A stretch of 37,756 nt of DNA from an uncultured Verrucomicrobiales bacterium (GTDB taxonomy: Bacteria; Verrucomicrobiota; Verrucomicrobiia; Verrucomicrobiales; Akkermansiaceae), in assembly GCA_937128235.1 (NCBI GenBank), contig CAKZMG010000238.1, positions 1 through 37,756 on the forward strand, given 5' to 3'. This document shows positions 24,249-31,200 of the stretch, in pieces. The translations under genes and the position numbers were made by a program. The notes beneath the pieces are model-generated. The model ran no database searches, was not told the origin of the DNA, and saw only the letters and a list, made by a program, of their open reading frames with translations. Each line of letters begins with the position of its first letter. The stretch's first letter is position 1.

Positions 24249-25136
24249 ATGAACCGCACACGAGAGCTCAAGTATAGAAGAACAACAGAAGAATTTGTTG
24301 GTTCATTCCATGCCATGGCATCACCCTGCGAAGTACTTATACAGTCTTCGTCTGAGTCAGATGCAAGAAAAATTACAGATCTTGTGTGTGGTGAAGCAGC
24401 TCGGATAGAAATGAAATACAGTCGCTATAGAGATGACAACCTCGTCTCTAAAATTCATCAGCATCAACCTGTTAGGGTTGATACTGAGACTGCTAGGTTG
24501 TTAGATTTTGCTGATACAGCCTATTCTCTTAGTGACAAACGGTTTGATATATCTTCTGGGATACTCCGTAAGTTATGGAGTTTCACAGAGTCCGCAAAGG
24601 TACCGAGCCGAGCACAGCTGAAACTATTATTACCTTACATTGGTTGGGATAAAATTTCTTGGGATGGCGCTATTATTTCGGTGCCTGAAGGGATGGAAAT
24701 AGATTTCGGAGGATTTGCTAAAGAGTATGCCGTAGATTCTGCCCTGAATCTCGTTGGGAGCTCTTTTGAACATCCCGTTCTAGTTAACTTTGGTGGTGAT
24801 TTGGCGGCGAACAAACCGCCGATCTCACGTGACACGTGGTCAGTAGGTGTCCGCAAGGTATCTAATTCAAGTAAGACTGCATCATTTAAATTCAAGTCAG
24901 GCGCAATAGCAACTAGTGGGAATCGCTACCGTTATATTTATCACAAAGGAAAAAAATTATCACACATTCTGAATCCCCAAACAGGCTGGCCAGTGAGCAA
25001 CGCACCAGTATCTGTGAGTGTGGCAATGAATAACTGCTTACAAGCTGGACTATTCTCCACACTCGCATCATTGCTAGGAAAAGATGCCGAACAGTTTCTA
25101 ACAGATCAAGAAGTAGAACACTGGGTGCAGAGATGA
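24249..25136 (+). CDS. ApbE-family FAD:protein FMN transferase-like protein
   Basis: A 295-residue ApbE-fold protein. Family ApbE enzymes split FAD and attach FMN through a phosphoester to Thr or Ser in exported redox proteins. Landmarks are AMASPCEVLIQ (variant of MGTxxxI), KYSRYRDDNLVSKIH, RFDISSGILRKLW, MEIDFGGFAKEYAVD, VNFGGDLAAN, GAIATSGNRYRY and LSHILNPQTGWPV. Two oddities stand out. There is no signal peptide or lipobox at the N-terminus (MNRTRELKYRRTTEEF), though typical ApbE is periplasmic. The A-D-A-L-x-T motif that supplies a metal-ligand Asp reads AGLFST, with Gly instead. It may therefore be a divergent or inactive member. Last gene of the cluster; ends in UGA. Confidence 0.85.
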   Translation: MNRTRELKYRRTTEEFVGSFHAMASPCEVLIQSSSESDARKITDLVCGEAARIEMKYSRYRDDNLVSKIHQHQPVRVDTETARLLDFADTAYSLSDKRFDISSGILRKLWSFTESAKVPSRAQLKLLLPYIGWDKISWDGAIISVPEGMEIDFGGFAKEYAVDSALNLVGSSFEHPVLVNFGGDLAANKPPISRDTWSVGVRKVSNSSKTASFKFKSGAIATSGNRYRYIYHKGKKLSHILNPQTGWPVSNAPVSVSVAMNNCLQAGLFSTLASLLGKDAEQFLTDQEVEHWVQR

Positions 25137-25249
25137 AAGCTAACGCCATATAGCGATTACGAAGTTGTATTCGTTGGGCTGCTTGTTATTCAGCCATCAC
25201 AGGGGATTTATAAAAAACAACGATTCAGCCATTTTTCGTGGGGAACCAC

Positions 25250-26854
25250 CTAGAATTTCTGCATCACATGCCTTGGAAGGACACTGAGATTACCGTATTT
25301 ATCTAGCTTCGCACGCGCACCCTCAATCAGGGTTTCGTAGGTTTTCTTATCGTCATTGAGCAAGCTCACTAGCGCATTACTATGTTCAAAATAAATCTGC
25401 AAGGCACCGAAGCCACGGAAGAAATAATTCTTATCGACAAAACTGTTAGAGTTTTCCTTTCGTTGCCCATTCGTCTTACCCAATGTAGCTGCCAGCCTGG
25501 CTTGAATCTTGATCGCATCGTCCATTCTGCCGTCACGCAGTAGTATCCGGATAGCGATGTATTCATTCAGACCTTGATAATAAAATGTAACTGCTGAGAA
25601 CTCCTCAACAGAGGTTTTATATTCTTTAGATGGCAATGTCTCTCTGGCTTTTTCAAGATCACCTTCACCGCCTCGCGCGAGATACAGCCGCGTTGTTAGT
25701 GTCTTTACCTCCCAGAGAAATATTCCTCTAAGCTCACTTTTCAGTCCTACATTAATCTCTGCTTTCGCCATTTCCTCAGAGAGTTTGATCGCCTTATCAA
25801 ACTCACCCATATCGTAATAATTCACTGCTTTAAAAATCCTCGCTTTCCACAAGCCATCATTCGCATCATCAGGAATCTGGCTCTCCTTTCCCCACTCAGC
25901 GAATAACTTTTCAGCTTTTATAAACTCTACTTCAGCCTCCTTATACTGCCCTGCCTTGCGCAAGAAATATCCTTTCTTCAACACAAACGTAGGCATGTCA
26001 GGCGCCCAGACCGTGAGTTTATTCACTACCGGTAACACTTGAGATGAAATGACGCCTTGATCAGTCTCATAATCGTGGAGTAACATCCAGTAAACCCACA
26101 GCATCGGAGTGTATTTGTAGCGTTTCATCAGCATCGCTACGTAGTCTTTTTTCTCCTGAGTCTCTTCTGCAGTCACTGCTCCTGTGCGCAGGCGCATCAG
26201 CACTTTTTTACTAATCAGTGCTTGAAAATCTAGCGGATACTCTTTCACTAGCTTATCTAACACCTCCAGCTGAGCGACTTTATTTCCTTCTAATCTAGAA
26301 ACAGCCAGCTCTGCATAGAGCCTCTCCTGCTGCTTATATGAATACTCTCCATCTTTCTTAGATTTATAAAGTGTATCCACTCGCTCCATAAGATCCGTCT
26401 TCTTCTCATGGCTCGGATTATGATTCGTAGCACTAAGATAGAGCAGTCCAGTGTATGAGATAAGACAATCAGGATCATACTTCAGAGCATGCACAAAGCT
26501 CCGATGAGCCTCAATGTCCCAGCCACACTGCATGAGACCAAACCCCTGCCGAGCATACTCACGTGCGGCCTTACTCGTCGTAGTCACTTCGATAGGCACC
26601 TTAATAGCATCCTCCCACGTCTTAGGTTTAGACAGCCCTGCCACACTCATGAACAAAAAATCTAACAGCTCATCCCCTTTTCTATCCAAGCCTAACATAG
26701 GCTCCTCTTTCTTCACCTCTGGCTTCGTTTCAGGAGACTGAGCAGCAAGTGGATTTAAGGAGCAAGCTAAGCACAAAGATGCGAGGGAAGCAGCAAACCT
26801 GCTTCCCGAAATATTGGATTTTTTGGGGAGTAGTCTCATCATTTTATTCAGCAC
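25250..26854 (-). CDS. Exported TPR-repeat protein
   Basis: A 534-residue protein with an N-terminal signal peptide (ASLASLCLACSLNPLAAQ), so probably periplasmic. The body is all-helical with tetratricopeptide-type repeats. Examples are EYARQGFGLMQCGWDIEAHRSF, ALKYDPDCLISYTGLLYL, LRKAGQYKEAEVEFIKAEKLF and YYDMGEFDKAIKLSEEMA. TPR proteins hold other proteins; no catalytic domain is seen. Three near ATGs (26854, 26842, 26839) are possible starts; I used the first. It lies downstream of gpmI on the plus map but is transcribed separately on the minus strand, with ~77 bp between. It is convergent with the ApbE gene across a 113-bp gap that holds no feature I could identify. Confidence 0.82.
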   Translation of the reverse strand: MLNKMMRLLPKKSNISGSRFAASLASLCLACSLNPLAAQSPETKPEVKKEEPMLGLDRKGDELLDFLFMSVAGLSKPKTWEDAIKVPIEVTTTSKAAREYARQGFGLMQCGWDIEAHRSFVHALKYDPDCLISYTGLLYLSATNHNPSHEKKTDLMERVDTLYKSKKDGEYSYKQQERLYAELAVSRLEGNKVAQLEVLDKLVKEYPLDFQALISKKVLMRLRTGAVTAEETQEKKDYVAMLMKRYKYTPMLWVYWMLLHDYETDQGVISSQVLPVVNKLTVWAPDMPTFVLKKGYFLRKAGQYKEAEVEFIKAEKLFAEWGKESQIPDDANDGLWKARIFKAVNYYDMGEFDKAIKLSEEMAKAEINVGLKSELRGIFLWEVKTLTTRLYLARGGEGDLEKARETLPSKEYKTSVEEFSAVTFYYQGLNEYIAIRILLRDGRMDDAIKIQARLAATLGKTNGQRKENSNSFVDKNYFFRGFGALQIYFEHSNALVSLLNDDKKTYETLIEGARAKLDKYGNLSVLPRHVMQKF

Positions 26855-26910
26855 TAAACTGACTATTATTAGTCTTCTATAGCACAGATCTATCTTATTA
26901 CAACTACAAT

Positions 26911-26928
26911 AGTTAAGACCCCTTAACT
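26911..26928 (-). terminator. Hairpin after gpmI
   Basis: AGTTAAG and CTTAACT form a perfect 7-bp stem with a 4-nt loop (ACCC on the plus strand), 4 bp past the gpmI stop on the minus strand. The T run is poor, so it is a weak terminator or processing hairpin before the TPR gene. Confidence 0.4.
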
Positions 26929-26931
26929 AAA

Positions 26932-28470
26932 TCAATCCAGCAACGAAGATCCTGTCATCTCAGCAGGCTTATCAATTCCTAACATATCTAGCAACGTAGG
27001 TGAAATATCTGCGAGTATCCCATCACTCACCCTAACAGATCCCGCGTCCTCCGCCACGTAGATAGCATGAACCAAGTTCGTAGTATGTGCTGTGTGAGGA
27101 GAGCCGTCTTCATTGATCATTTTTTCGCAGTTTCCGTGATCTGCCGTTATGAGAAGCTTACCTCCAAGTCTCAGAGTTTCCTCTACAACAGCTTTCACAC
27201 CATCATCAATAGCCTCGCATGCTTTCATCGCCGCTTTGACTATACCCGTGTGCCCGACCATGTCTGGATTTGCAAAATTCAGAATCACCAAATCGTAATC
27301 TTTTAATCGAGAAACCAATGTCTCCGTCACCTCTGGCGCACTCATTTCAGGCTGTAAATCATAAGTCGCCACCTGCGGGGACTTAGCCACATATCTATCC
27401 TCACCAGCAAACGGCTCCTCCTCACCTCCATTGAAAAAGTAGGACACATGCGGATACTTCTCAGTCTCAGCTATTCTTAACTGAGTCTTCCCGGCAGCAG
27501 CCACCACCTCACCTAGCACATTTTTCATACTAGAAGGCTTATAAACTACTTCGCAATCATACTTAGAATCATATTCTGTTAGAGTCACGTAATGCGTCTC
27601 AGGATGCACCTCCTTATCAAATCCCTCAAACGCCTCACCCTCCAGAAAAGCATTAGAGATCTGCCGCGCACGATCCGCACGGTAGTTAAACCACAACACC
27701 ACGTCACCATTATTAATGCGTTGCTCATCCACACCTTCTATAACATACGGTTTGATAAACTCATCCGTCTCACCTTTTTCATAAGCATCCGCCACCGCCT
27801 CACTCGCAGAATCCTTCCACTCAGTTCCCCTTCCTAGTACTATAGCATCCCAGGCGAGCTTATTCCTATCCCAGCGCGTGTCGCGATCCATCGCATAGTA
27901 TCTGCCTATCACTGTAGCAATCTTCGCCTTCGTTCCAGAAATATCTGCCTGCAATTTCTCTAAATAATCCACCCCTCCTGTAGGCGAAGTATCGCGTCCA
28001 TCCGTAATGGCATGAATATAAACATCATTCAGACCAGCCTGATCCGCTGCCTTCACAAATGCTGCCAAATGATCCTGATGACTATGCACCCCACCATCAG
28101 ACACTAGACCTATAAAATGAAATCTCTTCCCATTCTCCTTGGCGACAGCGAACGCCTTTTGCAGCACCTCATTCTGCTGCATCTCCCCATCATCAATCGA
28201 CTTATTGATTCTTGTTAAATCTTGATAAACCACTCTCCCTGCTCCCAGATTGAGATGTCCTACCTCACTATTTCCCATCTGCCCATCCGGCAGCCCCACG
28301 TCCAGTCCAGAAGCACTGACCATCCCTTTCGGGTATTTCTGATAAAGGTCATCATGAAACGGAGTCGCCGCCAGCTCTGGAGCATTCCCATCCTTAGTCG
28401 CCGTCATACTCCCTCCTGGGTTCACTCCCCAGCCATCTCTTATTATTAAAACTACAGGTTTCTTATCCAT
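26932..28470 (-). CDS. gpmI: 2,3-bisphosphoglycerate-independent phosphoglycerate mutase
   Basis: Cofactor-independent mutase of glycolysis/gluconeogenesis, interconverting 3- and 2-phosphoglycerate with two Mn ions. 512 residues, normal length. Visible parts are VVLIIRDGWG (metal ligand Asp12), GQMGNSEVGHLNLGAGRVVYQD with the phosphorylated Ser68, AITDGRDTSPTGG, GRYYAMDRDTRWDRNKLAWDAI, NYRADRARQIS, VSYFFNGGEEEPF, NFANPDMVGHTG and TADHGNCEKM. The catalytic set is complete. Divergent from the polysaccharide deacetylase gene across an 86-bp gap. Ends in UGA. Confidence 0.97.
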   Translation of the reverse strand: MDKKPVVLIIRDGWGVNPGGSMTATKDGNAPELAATPFHDDLYQKYPKGMVSASGLDVGLPDGQMGNSEVGHLNLGAGRVVYQDLTRINKSIDDGEMQQNEVLQKAFAVAKENGKRFHFIGLVSDGGVHSHQDHLAAFVKAADQAGLNDVYIHAITDGRDTSPTGGVDYLEKLQADISGTKAKIATVIGRYYAMDRDTRWDRNKLAWDAIVLGRGTEWKDSASEAVADAYEKGETDEFIKPYVIEGVDEQRINNGDVVLWFNYRADRARQISNAFLEGEAFEGFDKEVHPETHYVTLTEYDSKYDCEVVYKPSSMKNVLGEVVAAAGKTQLRIAETEKYPHVSYFFNGGEEEPFAGEDRYVAKSPQVATYDLQPEMSAPEVTETLVSRLKDYDLVILNFANPDMVGHTGIVKAAMKACEAIDDGVKAVVEETLRLGGKLLITADHGNCEKMINEDGSPHTAHTTNLVHAIYVAEDAGSVRVSDGILADISPTLLDMLGIDKPAEMTGSSLLD

Positions 28471-28556
28471 GTTGATGCCCTTGTATATTGACTTACCCGA
28501 TTAGTCACTTGCTAAATAATGTGATACAGTTAGATTTCTCTTATCAAAGATCACTT

Positions 28557-29717
28557 ATGATGCACTTTAAACAACTAATCATCACGCTCTCGATCCTAAG
28601 CTCATCACTCGCTCTGGGACAAACTATCCAGCCCACTGAGAACGATCACGTTCGGGTTGCAGTCCTCGGCTATCATGACTTCTCAAGCACTCGTAAAGTA
28701 AAGGAAATGGTCATTCGTCCAGCTAAGTTTCGTAGTCAGATGCAGGCAATCAAAGACCTCAAACTCAACGTCATCACACTAGAAGACTTCACTCTCTGGA
28801 AGCAGGGTAAAAAAACTCTCCCTGATAAATCTGTGCTCATCACCATCGATGACGGCTGGAAATCAGTTTACACAGATGCTTATCCCATCCTGAAAGAATT
28901 TGGCTACCCGTTCACTATCTATTTATACACCAACTACATCGATCGCGGTGGTAGCTCTATGACCATGAAGATGATCCAGGAAATGATGCAGAATGGCTGC
29001 ACCATCGGCTCACACTCCGTCTCTCATCCCATGCCATCCGCAGTGAGAAAACATCAACGTCTCGGAAAAGAAGGATATAAAAAATTCATCGATAAAGAAC
29101 TCGGGGAATCAAAGAAAATTTTAGAATCAAAATTCAACCAGCCCATCAACACCTACGTTTACCCTGGCGGACTCCACACTCCAGAAATGTTTGATACTGC
29201 CGCCGAGGTAGGCTACCAGCACCTATTCACCGTGAAGCCAGGCAAAGTAACGCGTAACACAGACGATAACCTTATCCCCCGCTACGTCATTCTCGGAGAA
29301 GACAAGCATGACTACATTTTCAAGCACGCCACCACCTTCCCCGCAAACGCTATTTCCAGGAGCACATCAGGTGCTGTTTTCAAAAAGGAAATGGCACACA
29401 AAGTCACGCCAGGAGCAGGAGAAAAAATCACCTCCCGCATGCCTACCATCTCAGCAAATCTATCAAAAATTGAAAACCTAGACGAAGCATCCCTCATCAT
29501 GCGAGTCGCTGGATTCGGTAAAGTCCCAGCTAACTATAACCCTCAGACTAAAACCATCAGCTGGAAAGTGAATCGCAGACTAAGATCTCATCACTGCACC
29601 GCTTCAGTCCAATGGAAAACCATAGACGCAAAATCTCATCAACCTGCTTTGGAATGGACATTCGTCATTGACAAAGAAGCCGCCTACACCCCAAAAACAG
29701 CCCCAGCACTCCCCTAA
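28557..29717 (+). CDS. Exported polysaccharide deacetylase (NodB/CE4 family)
   Basis: 386 residues from ATG 28557. An earlier in-frame ATG (28488) would put 23 residues before an otherwise ideal signal peptide (MMHFKQLIITLSILSSSLALG), so I reject it. The NodB domain spans about 35-250 of the chosen protein: VLGYHDFSS, motif 1 LITIDDGWKSVYTDAYPIL (catalytic Asp-Asp), motif 2 GCTIGSHSVSHP (two His metal ligands) and YVYPGG. The domain arrangement resembles deacetylases that remove acetyl from surface polysaccharides or peptidoglycan. The ~110-residue C-terminal part looks beta-rich and may be an Ig-like or carbohydrate-binding domain (SLIMRVAGFGKVPANYNPQT). The substrate is unknown. Confidence 0.9.
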   Translation: MMHFKQLIITLSILSSSLALGQTIQPTENDHVRVAVLGYHDFSSTRKVKEMVIRPAKFRSQMQAIKDLKLNVITLEDFTLWKQGKKTLPDKSVLITIDDGWKSVYTDAYPILKEFGYPFTIYLYTNYIDRGGSSMTMKMIQEMMQNGCTIGSHSVSHPMPSAVRKHQRLGKEGYKKFIDKELGESKKILESKFNQPINTYVYPGGLHTPEMFDTAAEVGYQHLFTVKPGKVTRNTDDNLIPRYVILGEDKHDYIFKHATTFPANAISRSTSGAVFKKEMAHKVTPGAGEKITSRMPTISANLSKIENLDEASLIMRVAGFGKVPANYNPQTKTISWKVNRRLRSHHCTASVQWKTIDAKSHQPALEWTFVIDKEAAYTPKTAPALP

Positions 29718-29722
29718 TAAAC

Positions 29723-29738
29723 TGGCTCCCCAGAGCCA
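29723..29738 (+). terminator. Short hairpin after the deacetylase gene
   Basis: TGGCTC / GAGCCA, a 6-bp perfect stem with a CCCA loop, 5 bp after the stop. No T run follows (cactctc), so termination would be weak, and ffh could be read from the same transcript. Confidence 0.35.
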
Positions 29739-29746
29739 CACTCTCT

Positions 29747-29774
29747 AGTAACAAATAACCAGTAACTAATAACC
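29747..29774 (+). repeat. Heptamer tandem repeat just before ffh
   Basis: Four 7-bp units: AGTAACA, AATAACC, AGTAACT, AATAACC, ending 6 bp before the ffh ATG. The units share AAC at a fixed phase with the repeat at 6706-6740, though the other bases differ. It occupies the place where a Shine-Dalgarno would be, and ffh has none visible. Confidence 0.75.
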
Positions 29775-29780
29775 AATTTC

Positions 29781-31184
29781 ATGTTCAATTCACTCTCAGA
29801 CAATCTCGAAGGCGTATTTAAAAAACTACGTGGACAAGGAAAAATCTCCGAAAAAAATATCTCTGATGCTCTCCGTGAAATCCGTCTCGCGCTACTTGAA
29901 GCTGATGTAGAATTTTCAGTCGCTAAAGATTTCATCGCCAAAGTCAAAGAGCAAGCGCTCGGAGAAAAGGTCATGAAGTCCATCAAGCCTGGTGAACAGA
30001 TTGTTAAAATTTTCCATGATGAACTCACTGCTCTACTCGGTGGTGACCAATCCCCACTAGACCTAAACCCACCCGCACGCATCCTCATGGTAGGTCTTAA
30101 TGGTGCGGGTAAAACAACCACTTCCGCTAAGCTTGCATTGCGCTTGAAGAAAGAAGGTCGTCGCCCGCTACTCATCGCATGTGACCTCTACCGCCCAGCA
30201 GCCATCGAGCAGCTTGCCACTCTTGCAGCGCAAGTTGACGTCCCCGTTTTCAAGCCAGAACCAGGTGAAAAAAATCTCATCAAGGTCGCTAAAGACGCCC
30301 TAAAATGGGCAGAAGTTCAGAACGGCACCGTCCTCATTTTCGATACCGCAGGTCGCCAAGAGATCGATGAAAAACTCGTTGGAGAGCTCAAGGAACTGCA
30401 CAAATTTCTAGCCCCTAAGGAAACCCTACTCGTCTCAGATGCGGCTACTGGTCAGCAGGCAGTATCAGTCGCCACCCACTTCGATGAAGCAGTCGGTATT
30501 ACAGGAATAGTCCTCACCAAACTCGATGGTGATGCCCGTGGTGGTGCCGCCCTCTCGATGCGTGCCGTCACTGGCAAACCGATCAAATACATCGGTGAAG
30601 GTGAGAAACTAGACCAGCTCGCTGAGTTCCATCCAGACCGTATGGCTGGCAGAATCCTCGATATGGGAGACGTCGTTTCCATGGTGGAGAACATGGCGGA
30701 TAAGATCAACGAGAAGGACGCCATGAATGCTGCCAAGCGCATGCAGAGTGGCAAGTTTGATTTCAATGACTTCCTCGGGCAGATGAAAATGATCAAAAAC
30801 CTCGGACCACTTGATGGGCTCCTAGGAATGCTGCCAGGCATGAAAAAGCTCAAAAAACAAATCCCCAGTGACCTCATGGGAGGCAAGAAAATGGCTCACA
30901 TGGAAGCCATTATTCTATCTATGACACCAAAGGAACGCGAGCGTCCAGAAATCATCAAAGGCACCCGCAGAAAGCGTATAGCCTTAGGTAGTGGCACCTC
31001 CATCATCGAGGTGAATAAACTACTCAAGCAATTTGGAGAAATGCGTAAAATGTTCCGCGGCAAAGGCGGAAAGATGAAGCAAATGATGCAACAAATGGGC
31101 GGCATGGAAGGCATGCAAGACATGATGAAAGGTCTAGGAGGTAAAGGCGGTAACGCAGGAAAAGGCGACGGACTACCATTCTAG
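29781..31184 (+). CDS. ffh: Signal recognition particle protein Ffh
   Basis: SRP54 homologue, 467 residues, normal length; binds signal sequences and 4.5S RNA and targets ribosomes to FtsY. The N-domain begins MFNSLSDNLEGVFKKLRGQGKISE. The G-domain has G1 GLNGAGKTTTSAKLAL, CDLYRPAAIEQL, DTAGRQEIDEKLVGEL, the TKLDGDARGGAALS segment and GEGEKLDQLAEFHPDRMAGRILDMGD. The Met-rich M-domain has DFNDFLGQMKMIKNLGPLDGLLGMLPG, with the RNA-binding GSGTSIIEVNKLLKQF and a Gly/Met-rich tail (QQMGGMEGMQDMMKGLGGKGG). Convergent with the kinase gene, 16 bp apart. Confidence 0.98.
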   Translation: MFNSLSDNLEGVFKKLRGQGKISEKNISDALREIRLALLEADVEFSVAKDFIAKVKEQALGEKVMKSIKPGEQIVKIFHDELTALLGGDQSPLDLNPPARILMVGLNGAGKTTTSAKLALRLKKEGRRPLLIACDLYRPAAIEQLATLAAQVDVPVFKPEPGEKNLIKVAKDALKWAEVQNGTVLIFDTAGRQEIDEKLVGELKELHKFLAPKETLLVSDAATGQQAVSVATHFDEAVGITGIVLTKLDGDARGGAALSMRAVTGKPIKYIGEGEKLDQLAEFHPDRMAGRILDMGDVVSMVENMADKINEKDAMNAAKRMQSGKFDFNDFLGQMKMIKNLGPLDGLLGMLPGMKKLKKQIPSDLMGGKKMAHMEAIILSMTPKERERPEIIKGTRRKRIALGSGTSIIEVNKLLKQFGEMRKMFRGKGGKMKQMMQQMGGMEGMQDMMKGLGGKGGNAGKGDGLPF

Positions 31185-31200
31185 AGCCTAGCCTACTAAC

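Noticed and set aside
25134-25249. ApbE gene ends in UGA with ~38 further open codons
   Set aside because: The ApbE domain is complete before the UGA, the following residues resemble nothing, and no SECIS-like hairpin stands at the right distance. Taken as a normal stop.
28488-28556. ATG 28488 as the deacetylase start
   Set aside because: It would put 23 residues before a good signal peptide that begins at 28557.
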